18,825 nt of DNA from Fibrobacter sp. UBA4309 (GTDB lineage: Bacteria; Fibrobacterota; Fibrobacteria; Fibrobacterales; Fibrobacteraceae): the NCBI RefSeq assembly GCF_002395745.1, contig NZ_DGUN01000059.1, forward strand, positions 1 to 18,825. Direction: 5' to 3'. Under the pieces are notes generated by a model that ran no database searches, was not told where the DNA came from, and saw nothing but the letters and a program-made list of their open reading frames with translations. The translations under genes and the position numbers were made by a program. This document shows, one piece after another, positions 1 to 8,687 of this stretch (the stretch's first letter is position 1; every line of letters starts with the position of its first letter).

Positions 1-853
1 CCTTAGCGGCAGGAGCGGCAGCGGGTTTGGCTTCGGCCTTAGCGGCGGCCTTCGGAGCAGCCTTGGCAGGCTTTGCTTCGGGCTTGGCTTCTTCCTTGGC
101 CGGTTCGGCAGCAGGAGCGCCAGGAGCGTGCGTATCGATCAATTCCATTTCGAACACGAGGAGGCTGTTACCCGGAATCTGCGGGCCACGGCCGTGCGGA
201 CCGTAAGCGAGGTCGCTCGGGATCCATGCAGTCACCTTGCCACCGACCTTCATGAGCTTGAGCATTTCGGTCCAGCCCGGAATCACGGCGTTAATCGGGA
301 ATTCGAGCGGCTGGCCACGGTCGACAGAGCTGTCGAACTTGGTGCCGTCGAGGAGCGTACCCGTGTAGTCCACCTTGACGATATCGGAATCGCTCGGGGT
401 GGCACCGGTACCTTCGGTAATCACCTTGTACTGGAGGCCGCTTTCCGTGGTGATAACACCTTCGGCGGTCTTGTTAGAAGCGAGGAATGCTTCGCCGGCA
501 GCCTTATTGGCTTCGGCAGCGATGCTATCCTTCTTGACCTTTTCGGCCTGACGGTCGGCAGAAAGCTTCTGGAGAGTTTCGAAAATGGTGGAATCGTTCA
601 TCAGGAACGCAGCAGAATCCTCGTTGTAGCGTTCCTTGAAAGCCTGGATGAACAAATCGATATCCAAATCGATGGAATCACGGGTGACCAGCTGGAAATG
701 GGCCTGGGTACCGAAATGGGCACCGAGGGCGTAGCTGTACTTTTCCTTGTCCGTTACCAGGTTCTTCTTGACGGCAGGGCCCTGGCAGAACTGATCGCAA
801 CCAGTCATGAGCATGGCGACAACGCCAGCAGCGACTATCATTTTAGATTTCAT
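1..853 (-). CDS. FKBP-type peptidyl-prolyl cis-trans isomerase, lipoprotein (partial, 3' end outside window)
   Basis: This gene catalyses cis-trans isomerisation of Xaa-Pro bonds, probably as a folding factor in the periplasm. The start is ATG at 853-851, with an AGAGGA ribosome site about 7 nt upstream. The N-terminus has a short hydrophobic signal and a lipobox-like LMTGC with Cys19, so it should be lipid-anchored. Residues about 35-130 are helical and resemble the dimerisation region of Mip/FkpA-type proteins. Residues about 138-242 form the FKBP domain, with VDYTGTLLDGTKFDSS, a VIPGW segment and LAYGPHGRG followed by IPGNSLLVFEMELID. After residue 243 there is an Ala/Lys/Pro-rich low-complexity tail that continues past the left edge; 284 codons are visible. 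It is divergent from glmS. The family call is firm; a Mip-like N-domain is inferred. Confidence 0.93.
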   Translation of the reverse strand, partial: MKSKMIVAAGVVAMLMTGCDQFCQGPAVKKNLVTDKEKYSYALGAHFGTQAHFQLVTRDSIDLDIDLFIQAFKERYNEDSAAFLMNDSTIFETLQKLSADRQAEKVKKDSIAAEANKAAGEAFLASNKTAEGVITTESGLQYKVITEGTGATPSDSDIVKVDYTGTLLDGTKFDSSVDRGQPLEFPINAVIPGWTEMLKLMKVGGKVTAWIPSDLAYGPHGRGPQIPGNSLLVFEMELIDTHAPGAPAAEPAKEEAKPEAKPAKAAPKAAAKAEAKPAAAPAAK

Positions 854-906
854 AGATAATCCTCTTTTTGATATGAATTTGTCTCCATTTAAAATAGCAA
901 ATCCAT

Positions 907-922
907 TGTGATTTCGGTCACA
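907..922. promoter_or_regulatory. Perfect Crp/Fnr-type palindrome between fkbp and glmS
   Basis: The 16 bases read TGTGA, six spacer bases TTTCGG, then TCACA, which matches both half-sites of the E. coli CRP consensus exactly. The dyad lies between two divergent genes, 54 bp from the FKBP start codon and 77 bp from the glmS start. A TATATT box at 951-956 would place a glmS start site near 963, so the dyad would be centred near -48. Which regulator binds, and which gene it controls, cannot be told from the sequence. Confidence 0.55.
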
Positions 923-950
923 GAATTACTTCTTTTTCATAAAGATTTCG

Positions 951-956
951 TATATT
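951..956 (+). promoter_or_regulatory. Candidate -10 box of glmS
   Basis: TATATT lies 43 bp before the glmS ATG in an AT-rich stretch. No convincing -35 hexamer stands at 16-18 bp; the closest, TTACTT at 926-931, is 19 bp away. The glmS ribosome site AAAGGA is at 987-992. This is a weak prediction based on sequence resemblance only. Confidence 0.35.
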
Positions 957-999
957 TTGCGTGATATTTACATAAAAACGCAAAAAAAAGGATTCTCTT

Positions 1000-2829
<1,830 letters not shown>

Positions 2830-2831
2830 CG

Positions 2832-2844
2832 GCGCCTACGGCGC
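2832..2844 (+). repeat. Short GC hairpin just after glmS stop
   Basis: GCGCC and GGCGC can pair as a 5-bp stem around a TAC loop, 2 nt after the glmS stop codon. No T-run follows; the heptamer repeat array begins immediately. It could be a weak terminator or RNA-end stabiliser, but it does not meet the usual pattern of an intrinsic terminator. Confidence 0.4.
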
Positions 2845-2881
2845 AGTTAATTGTTAATAGTTACTAGTTAATAGTTACTAG
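2845..2881 (+). repeat. Heptanucleotide tandem repeat, array 1
   Basis: Five consecutive 7-nt units read AGTTAAT, TGTTAAT, AGTTACT, AGTTAAT and AGTTACT, followed by a partial AG. The array lies between glmS and scpA. Read on the opposite strand, these units resemble those of array 2 at 2922-2950, so the two arrays form an imperfect inverted pair. It resembles the short tandem heptamer repeats known from other bacterial intergenic regions, but no family is assigned. Confidence 0.8.
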
Positions 2882-2893
2882 GATCTCTAATAT

Positions 2894-2907
2894 CAAGAAG
2901 CTTCTTG
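2894..2907. repeat. 14-nt perfect palindrome between the two heptamer arrays
   Basis: CAAGAAGCTTCTTG is a perfect palindrome. Its centre (2900.5) is almost exactly midway between the centres of the two inverted heptamer arrays. The whole 2845-2950 block therefore has approximate dyad symmetry and could fold into one long, interrupted stem in RNA or be a site for a dimeric protein. Confidence 0.6.
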
Positions 2908-2921
2908 AAAGTTGCAACACT

Positions 2922-2950
2922 CGGAACTGGTAACTCCGAACTCGTAACTC
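2922..2950 (-). repeat. Heptanucleotide tandem repeat, array 2 (inverted)
   Basis: Four consecutive 7-nt units read CGGAACT, GGTAACT, CCGAACT and CGTAACT plus one extra C. On the minus strand they read GAGTTAC, GAGTTCG, GAGTTAC and CAGTTC, like the units of array 1. The array ends 22 bp before the scpA start codon, within the presumed leader of scpA. Confidence 0.75.
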
Positions 2951-2972
2951 TTATTACTACATTTATTCCGTG

Positions 2973-4316
2973 ATGCAAGAAGTCGAAGAACAGGAAGATT
3001 ACGAAGTAAAGATCAGCTCGTTCAACGGGCCGATGGACTTGCTCGTATACCTGGTCCAGAAGAAGGAAATGTCCCTGGACCAGATTCCTATCGCCGAAAT
3101 CGCCGACGACTTTTTGGCATGGGTCAACAAGATTGGCGTAGCCGACCTCTCGAAGGCGGGCGACTTCTTGTACATGGCAAGCCGCCTGATGGCCCTCAAG
3201 GTGCAGGAACTGCTCCCGGCCGAAGAACGCGACCCCGAACTCATCGAAGAATACAACGAAGACCGCGAAAAGCTGATGCAGGAGATGCTGGAATACCAGC
3301 GCTACAAGCAGGTCGCCGGAGGCCTCCAGGAAATGGAGGGAGAGAACTTCGGCACCTACAGCCGCGGCCGTCTCGAAAAGACGCAGAACGAAGAAGACAC
3401 GCTTGCCGACGCCAACATCTGGCAGCTGTTCCGCGCCTACCAGAAGAGCCTCAAGACAAAGATTTCTGAAACGGTCCACCATATCGAACTGGACTACGTG
3501 ACCATCCAGGACCGCCAGCAGGCCATCAACAACTACCTGAACGTCCATGGCCGTGCGCTGTTCGAGGACCTGCTCGACAACGACAGCCACCCCATCGTCG
3601 CGGCGGTGACGTTCATGGCGCTCCTCGAGATGATTAAGACCGACGAACTGGTGTTCCGCCAGAGCGAACTTTTCGGTCCCATCTGGATTTACCGCAAGAA
3701 GAACAATCCGGAATACGCCGACGAGATGGCGCGAGAGACGGTGTTCTTCTCCAAGGATCCGGATGTAAAGTCCGGACTCGTGGAAGTCATCCGCAACGAG
3801 GCCCTCGCCCGCTCGCAGGCAGGCAGCGTGGGCGATATCGCCGCGGTGATGAAGGAAGCCGTGCTGTGGACATCCCGCGGCAGGAACGTGACCGAAGAAG
3901 ACCTGCAGGCGATGCTCGAGGGCCGCGAAGACCTGAGCGAAGTACAGGACGACCCGTTCGCCGACATGCTGCGCGAAGAACAGCCAACCGAACAAAATGC
4001 TGCCGGCCCCGTCCCGGAAACGCCCGCCACCGAGCCCGCCGTTGAAACGCCTGTCGCAGAAACGCCAGTCTCGGAAACGCCTGCAACGCCGATTGACGAG
4101 ACGCCCGCCGCCGAGCCCGCTGAAGAAAAGCCCGCTAGTGAAAAGCCCGCCGACACGTCGCAGATGAGTGACGAGGAATTCGAAGCCTTCATGAAAAAGG
4201 CGCAGGCCTACTACTCCGAAGAAGCCGCGGAAGAAACTACAAACGAAAACATCGCCGAAGAATCCGGCGATGACGAAGACGAAGGCCCGACCGTCTACGG
4301 TGCGGACGACCAGTAG
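2973..4316 (+). CDS. scpA: Segregation and condensation protein A (kleisin) with long acidic C-terminal tail
   Basis: ScpA is the kleisin subunit that, with ScpB, bridges SMC heads in the bacterial condensin for chromosome compaction and segregation. The N-terminus carries the family signature YEVKISSFNGPMDLLVYLV, followed by an EMSLDQIPIAEIADDFLAW segment and LMALKVQELLPAEE. A second conserved block, about residues 200-225, reads AAVTFMALLEMIKTDELVFRQ, which fits the C-terminal winged-helix region. The protein is about 447 residues, much longer than the roughly 250 usual for ScpA. The extra part includes a Pro/Glu/Thr-rich repeat tail. ATG at 2973 is chosen; a GTG at 2970 is in frame just before it. 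No clear Shine-Dalgarno site precedes it. scpB is not in the window. Confidence 0.93.
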   Translation: MQEVEEQEDYEVKISSFNGPMDLLVYLVQKKEMSLDQIPIAEIADDFLAWVNKIGVADLSKAGDFLYMASRLMALKVQELLPAEERDPELIEEYNEDREKLMQEMLEYQRYKQVAGGLQEMEGENFGTYSRGRLEKTQNEEDTLADANIWQLFRAYQKSLKTKISETVHHIELDYVTIQDRQQAINNYLNVHGRALFEDLLDNDSHPIVAAVTFMALLEMIKTDELVFRQSELFGPIWIYRKKNNPEYADEMARETVFFSKDPDVKSGLVEVIRNEALARSQAGSVGDIAAVMKEAVLWTSRGRNVTEEDLQAMLEGREDLSEVQDDPFADMLREEQPTEQNAAGPVPETPATEPAVETPVAETPVSETPATPIDETPAAEPAEEKPASEKPADTSQMSDEEFEAFMKKAQAYYSEEAAEETTNENIAEESGDDEDEGPTVYGADDQ

Positions 4317-4319
4317 GAA

Positions 4320-4604
4320 CTAATCCCAGTTGATGCTCGGCGGAGGATCCTTGAGGTCCTTGTTCTGCCTTGCGGCCTCGAACTTTTTCTGCAGGAGTTC
4401 CTGGCGGTTCTTCTGCGCTTCCTTGGCGGCAGCGAACTTCGCTTCCAAATCGGAACTGCGAGTGCTCTGCTCTTTCAAGAAATCGTCGAAAGATTTCGTC
4501 TCTTTCTTGTATTCCTTATGCGAGAGGACTTCGCCCGTATCGGCGTCCACGACGATTTCGCCCTTGCACATGGGGCATTCGATGGTAAGCGTCTTTACAG
4601 CCAT
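4320..4604 (-). CDS. Small conserved hypothetical protein with CxxC motif and coiled coil
   Basis: This 94-residue protein begins MAVKTLTIECPMCKGEI, with one Cys-x2-Cys pair (Cys10, Cys13) as in a half zinc ribbon. A short DADTGEVLSH segment follows, then a charged helical stretch rich in Lys, Glu and Ala (about residues 40-84) that should form a coiled coil. A second Cys pair is absent, so any metal site would need a dimer or a partner. The start has a strong AGGAGG ribosome site that overlaps the stop codon of the YugP-like gene, so translation is likely coupled. It is the last gene of a six-gene minus-strand operon and ends 3 bp from the convergent scpA stop. I do not recognise a function. 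Confidence 0.8.
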   Translation of the reverse strand: MAVKTLTIECPMCKGEIVVDADTGEVLSHKEYKKETKSFDDFLKEQSTRSSDLEAKFAAAKEAQKNRQELLQKKFEAARQNKDLKDPPPSINWD

Positions 4605-4612
4605 AAGGCCTC

Positions 4613-5326
4613 CTAGTCCCTGCGCCCGCCGAGAAGCCCCGCGCGGTACGCCCAGTAGAGCAGTTGCAGAATGGAAGAAATCGCGGCGGCCACGTACGTG
4701 AGGCCCGCGGCAAAGAGCACTCCGGAAACCGTGTTGTATTCCCTACCCTGCGCCACAACGTCCATGCGGGCAAGCGCCTTCTTGGCGCGGGAACTGGCGT
4801 CGAATTCCACGGGAACGGTCACGAGCGTAAAGAGCGTCGCGGCGGCAAACAGGATGACGCCCACCAGAGCAAGGGAATAGCCGAGAGCGCGCCCAGCACT
4901 CATCAGCACGATACCGATAATCACGAGCCACGGACCGAGATTGCTGCCGATGTTCGCGACCGGCACAATGGCGGAACGCAGCCACATCGGGAAGTAGCCC
5001 TGCGCATGTTGGATAGCGTGGCCCACCTCGTGCGCGGCGACACCCGCAGCACTTGCGTTACGGCCGTAGTAGACTTCCTTCGAGAGGTTGAGCGTCTTGT
5101 TCAGCGGGTTGTAATGGTCCGAAAGGAACCCGTGGTGCACAAGCACCTTCACGTCGGTAATCCCGGCATCCATCAAGATAGCCTTCGCCACGTCGGCACC
5201 GGTAAGCCCGCTGGAAATGTTCACTTTCTGGCCCGCGGCAAAGCGGGTCTTGACCAGCATGGAGACACCGCCCGAAAGGGCGAGCGTCACCAGAAGAATC
5301 ATCATGTATAAAGGATCGAACATCAT
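4613..5326 (-). CDS. YugP-like membrane zinc metallopeptidase
   Basis: This is a predicted integral-membrane neutral zinc protease of the YugP (Zn_peptidase_2) family. The zinc motif HEVGH (His99, Glu100, His103) lies in AAHEVGHAIQHAQGY. The conserved VPVEFDASSRA around residues 171-181 probably supplies the third ligand. Hydrophobic segments are seen at about residues 5-25, 118-143, 150-172 and 203-226. The 237-residue length is normal for the family. The substrate is unknown. ATG at 5326 is taken as the start; the next codon is also ATG (5323). No ribosome site is seen, but TATATT on the minus strand (5339-5334) ends 7 nt before the ATG. It sits 19 bp after the ABC permease gene and just before the small CxxC gene. 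Confidence 0.9.
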   Translation of the reverse strand: MMFDPLYMMILLVTLALSGGVSMLVKTRFAAGQKVNISSGLTGADVAKAILMDAGITDVKVLVHHGFLSDHYNPLNKTLNLSKEVYYGRNASAAGVAAHEVGHAIQHAQGYFPMWLRSAIVPVANIGSNLGPWLVIIGIVLMSAGRALGYSLALVGVILFAAATLFTLVTVPVEFDASSRAKKALARMDVVAQGREYNTVSGVLFAAGLTYVAAAISSILQLLYWAYRAGLLGGRRD

Positions 5327-5333
5327 AGTCTGT

Positions 5334-5339
5334 AATATA
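5334..5339 (-). promoter_or_regulatory. Candidate -10 box directly before the YugP-like gene
   Basis: On the minus strand TATATT is followed by only 7 nt before the ATG, which would give a leaderless or nearly leaderless transcript. This fits the absence of a Shine-Dalgarno site. No clear -35 hexamer is visible, and the position overlaps the end of the upstream permease operon, so it may be chance in an AT-rich spacer. Confidence 0.3.
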
Positions 5340-5345
5340 CAAAAA

Positions 5346-6527
5346 CTACATGTCGCCGATGTCTATCTTCGCCTTGTCGCGGGCGCGGGTCAACAACAGT
5401 CCCAAAAACAGGTATACAATCGCCTGGACGGCAAGCTGGTACAGCCTGGGTGCTACCTCGTAGATGTCGGCCCCCATCTGCTCGATAGAGAGCCAGGCCG
5501 GAACGGCAAACGTACTCGGCAAGATATACGAAATCGAGACCATCCACCGGGGCATTAGGTAACTGGGCCAGCTGAAATTCGCGAGGAACAGGATCGGGAT
5601 GGAAAGGTAGAGGAACAGCTGCATGCTGGATTCGCGACGCAGGAACACCTGCGACACGACCATCCCCAAGTTGATGACGGATGCGAGGAACACGAGCGAA
5701 AATACGGCCATCGGCAGAATCTCACCGCGCCTGGGGAAATCGAAGATGTTGTAGATGATGCAGTGGTAGAAAAGGATGAAGGAGCAGTAATGCAAGAAGT
5801 ATGCGAGCGAGCGCCCGAAATAGCGGATTTCCGCTGTTTCGTTTTCCACGGCGCTGTCGCGGAAACGCCGGCGGAAACGCCGGTGCGCTCGCGAGCCGCC
5901 CAGCACGCAGATGCCGATAATCAGCGACTGCTGCAGGATAACGACCAGCACGCTCGGGACAACGTAATTGGAGTAACTTCCCGAGCTGTTGAATAGCGTC
6001 TGGATGCTGATGGGAATCGGGTCGCGCATGGCCATCGCACTCGTGGACGGGACCTTCTTGGATAGCGCAATCTGCTTTACCTTGTGCGTTGCGCCCAGCG
6101 TAAGCGCGCACGTGGAGAATGCGGTCCCTATGGCACCGTGCAACATCACGTAGGCGCCGTGGGTAAAGATGTTCACCGATACCGGATGGTTACCGCGGAT
6201 GTTCTTCTCCATATTCTCGGGAATCACCATGAAGCCGAAAATCTCTTCGCGGGCCATGGCGGCCTCGGCCTCCTGCATCTCGGCATAGACGGACTTCACG
6301 TTTACCTGCTGCGATGCCGCGGCCATCTGGATAAGCTGGCGGGACATCACCGTGTTGTCGAGGTCCACTACCGCGACAGGGACCTTCGTCACCGTCTGGT
6401 TGATGTAGGGCGTCGGATAATAGAACGCGTACAGGACTCCCGCCACCACCAAGAGCAGCACGGCCGCCGGGTCCGTGTAGAACAGTTTCCATTCCGCAAA
6501 GGCGACTTTCAAGAGGCGAAGAATCAT
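5346..6527 (-). CDS. ABC-2 type transporter permease (second of pair)
   Basis: This is an inner-membrane permease of the ABC-2 exporter family (YhhJ/YbhR-like). A first transmembrane helix spans about residues 21-37. A periplasmic domain follows, with VPVAVVDLDNT at about 49-59 and GFMVIPENMEKNI. A membrane block of about five helices then covers the second half, with LFLYLSIPILFLANFSWP and MVSISYILPSTFAVPAW. ATG at 6527 is preferred over an in-frame ATG at 6545. It overlaps the upstream stop as ATGA, and an AAGGAG ribosome site stands 6 nt before it. The start gives 393 residues. The Arg-rich loop HRRFRRRFR after residue 220 is notable and probably cytoplasmic. No ATP-binding subunit is encoded nearby. 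Confidence 0.9.
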   Translation of the reverse strand: MILRLLKVAFAEWKLFYTDPAAVLLLVVAGVLYAFYYPTPYINQTVTKVPVAVVDLDNTVMSRQLIQMAAASQQVNVKSVYAEMQEAEAAMAREEIFGFMVIPENMEKNIRGNHPVSVNIFTHGAYVMLHGAIGTAFSTCALTLGATHKVKQIALSKKVPSTSAMAMRDPIPISIQTLFNSSGSYSNYVVPSVLVVILQQSLIIGICVLGGSRAHRRFRRRFRDSAVENETAEIRYFGRSLAYFLHYCSFILFYHCIIYNIFDFPRRGEILPMAVFSLVFLASVINLGMVVSQVFLRRESSMQLFLYLSIPILFLANFSWPSYLMPRWMVSISYILPSTFAVPAWLSIEQMGADIYEVAPRLYQLAVQAIVYLFLGLLLTRARDKAKIDIGDM

Positions 6528-7672
6528 GCGGACTCCTTCATCCACTCGACTTCCTTGCGCATGGCGCGCTTCCAGCGCATGGACATCAGGAACGCACCCA
6601 ACAAGTTCCAGAATATGGCCATGCCTATGAGGATTTCAAGGGAATGCCACGAGGTTTCCATGCTGACATCGCCAAGCAGCATCATGGACTGGATCTTGAG
6701 TACGTGCGTCAGCGGAAGCACAAAGGCAAAACAGCGCACGGCAAAGGGCATCGACATCACGGGAAAAGTTTGCCCCGCGAACGCGAAAGCCGGGCTCCCG
6801 ATAACACCCGCGGCACCTGTCGCAATCCTCATGACGCCCACCACGCCCACGAATACGATTCCCGCGCCCGAGCAGGCGCAAATCATGAACAGCTGTGCGG
6901 CCGCCGTCATGACGAATTCATCCAACGTAAGCGGAGCGAGTATGCGGTGGCAATACGCGTAGCAGCCAACGGACGCAAGCCAGAGGATAATGTTCATCGG
7001 GAATACGCTCGCAATCCAAAGGGTCAAGCGCGAACCGCCCGCATACTTGACCATCTCGGTAACGCGGTGATCCCTGAACGGGAAAGAGACTACATACACG
7101 CCCACGATCATCGCCGCGAGGTGGAAAATCGCCGTCACGAGACCGAGCGCCAAGAAGCCCTGGTAGTTGCCCTCGACGTTGCCCACGGAATGTATTTCCG
7201 TCTTGACCGGATCTTCGATTTGCGGAACAAATATCTCGCCACCCACAGACGAAAGTACGGCACGGATTTCCTTGGTCGCGAACATGTTGGTGAGGTAGTT
7301 CTGGCCGCTGGAATAGATAGGAATCACCGGGCTCTCGAGCCTGAGCGCCCTGCGTTCCAGTTCATTGGGCAGCACCAAAAATCCCTGGAGGTCACCCCGC
7401 ACAACGGCGCGTTCGCACTCCTGCATGCTCCCGCATTCCATCTTGACATTGAGAACCGGGCTGGAGCGCAGGCGCGACTTTATCTTGTCGGCCAGCATGC
7501 TGTCGTCTTGCGCGACGATTCCTATGGGAACGTGCTGCACGATTTGCGAAGAGAACATTCCCATGGTAAAGAGGGAAACCCCTACGGGCAACACCAGAAG
7601 AATCATCCACAACACGATATTGTGGCTGAAGTAGATTTTCCTGATGGTATTCAGGAGTCCCTGCAAAAGCAC
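6524..7672 (-). CDS. ABC-2 type transporter permease (first of pair)
   Basis: This inner-membrane permease of the ABC-2 family pairs with the next gene, presumably as a heterodimer. It has one N-terminal helix (about residues 20-40) and a periplasmic domain with VPIGIVAQDDSML and QGFLVLPNELERR. The C-terminal membrane block contains the typical GSPAFAFAGQTFPVMSMPF and VLPLTHVLKIQ motifs near residues 292-327. The start is GTG at 7672-7670, supported by an AGGAG ribosome site 7 nt upstream and by the 13-bp gap after the HlyD gene. The product is 382 residues. Its stop overlaps the start of the next permease by 4 nt. In known relatives such pairs work with a HlyD adaptor, a TolC channel and an ATPase; the ATPase is missing here. 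Confidence 0.9.
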   Translation of the reverse strand: MLLQGLLNTIRKIYFSHNIVLWMILLVLPVGVSLFTMGMFSSQIVQHVPIGIVAQDDSMLADKIKSRLRSSPVLNVKMECGSMQECERAVVRGDLQGFLVLPNELERRALRLESPVIPIYSSGQNYLTNMFATKEIRAVLSSVGGEIFVPQIEDPVKTEIHSVGNVEGNYQGFLALGLVTAIFHLAAMIVGVYVVSFPFRDHRVTEMVKYAGGSRLTLWIASVFPMNIILWLASVGCYAYCHRILAPLTLDEFVMTAAAQLFMICACSGAGIVFVGVVGVMRIATGAAGVIGSPAFAFAGQTFPVMSMPFAVRCFAFVLPLTHVLKIQSMMLLGDVSMETSWHSLEILIGMAIFWNLLGAFLMSMRWKRAMRKEVEWMKESA

Positions 7673-7685
7673 GGCGACACTCCTG

Positions 7686-8687
7686 TTACTGGATAGCTTC
7701 CATCGGAAGCAATACGCTCATGCCGGGGCGAAGATTGTCTACCTTCCCTGTCGGGCGCAGGCGCACCTCGAACGTCTTGAGGTCGAATCCGCCGCTTTCC
7801 TTGCTGCTGCGCCAGGTGGCGTAATCGCCCACCGAAGCGATATAGCTTACCTCCATCTCGGCATCGCGATCCAATGCGGGAATATGGACGGTAAACTTGC
7901 GGCCCTTGTACACGTTCTTGAGCAAGTCTTCGCGGAGGTGGAATACCGCCCACGCGTCGTCAAGATCGGTCACCGCGATGACGGGCATGCCCGAGCCCAC
8001 GACTTCGCCTTCCTCGGCGAGCTTGAGCGAGACTTCGCCGCTGATGGGGCTACGGATCTTTGTTTCTTCGAGATAGGCGTCGACTTCGGCCGTTGCGCCG
8101 CGGGCCTGCATCACGAGAGCGTTCGCAGCGGCCTTGTCTTCGCTGCGGGCGCCGGCCACGGCCTGGTTGTACTGCGCCTTTGCGGCGTCGGCAGCGGACT
8201 GGCTCGCCTTCATCTGCGTTTCGGCCTCGTCTCGCTTCTGGAGCGGGAGTACGCCTTCGTCAAAGAGTTTCTGCACACGGTCATAGGTGTTCTTGGCGAG
8301 AGTCGCCGCATCCTGGGCGCGGTCGGCCATGGCCTTGAGCGCCGTGATGTCTTCGCTGCGGGCTCCGTTACGGGCCTTGTTCGCCTGGGCGCGTGCGGCA
8401 CCGAGGGCGCCCTGGGCCTGGATCTTCTTAGCCTCGATTTCGGGGCTGCTGATCAGGGCCACGATGGAATCCTTGAAAACAATGTCGCCCTCGTGGACGA
8501 ACAGGCGCTCGATGCGGCCCGGGACCTTGCCCGCGACCAGGACGCGGCGGGCTTCCATCTGTCCTTGCAAGAACTGTTCGCGGGGGGCGGTCGCGAACTT
8601 CTGCAACTGCATGACTCCCAGGACGACCAGCGCGATGAGCGCCATGACCACGACGACTTTGCCAACCATCTTCAACGCTTCAATCAT
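7686..8687 (-). CDS. HlyD-family periplasmic adaptor (membrane fusion protein) of ABC exporter
   Basis: This protein links the inner-membrane permeases to the outer-membrane channel. One N-terminal transmembrane helix lies at about residues 8-27. The first lipoyl-like half follows, with GKVPGRIERLFVHEGDIV. A long Ala-rich helical hairpin spans about residues 75-195. The second lipoyl half has KIRSPISGEVSLKLAEEGEVV, followed by a beta-barrel region ending RPGMSVLLP. The helical hairpin contains two GARSED repeats, at about 107 and 180. The 333-residue length fits YbhG/YhiI-type adaptors. The ATG overlaps the TolC stop as ATGA, so the two are translationally coupled; GGAG lies 8 nt upstream. 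Confidence 0.93.
   Translation of the reverse strand: MIEALKMVGKVVVVMALIALVVLGVMQLQKFATAPREQFLQGQMEARRVLVAGKVPGRIERLFVHEGDIVFKDSIVALISSPEIEAKKIQAQGALGAARAQANKARNGARSEDITALKAMADRAQDAATLAKNTYDRVQKLFDEGVLPLQKRDEAETQMKASQSAADAAKAQYNQAVAGARSEDKAAANALVMQARGATAEVDAYLEETKIRSPISGEVSLKLAEEGEVVGSGMPVIAVTDLDDAWAVFHLREDLLKNVYKGRKFTVHIPALDRDAEMEVSYIASVGDYATWRSSKESGGFDLKTFEVRLRPTGKVDNLRPGMSVLLPMEAIQ

Noticed and set aside
128..859. 243-residue plus-strand open frame over the FKBP gene
   Set aside because: It is the shadow of the minus-strand gene, which has a lipobox, an FKBP domain and a ribosome site. The plus-strand product has no recognisable motif.
830..999. glmS ribozyme in the glmS leader
   Set aside because: The gap is short and AT-rich, with none of the conserved ribozyme structure, which is known mainly from Firmicutes.
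2868..3995. 375-residue minus-strand open frame opposite scpA
   Set aside because: The plus strand carries the clear ScpA signature. The antisense product shows no family motif and would start inside the repeat region.
6527..6545. Upstream ATG (6545) as start of the second ABC-2 permease
   Set aside because: ATG at 6527 has an AAGGAG site at good spacing and an ATGA overlap with the previous gene; the upstream ATG has neither.
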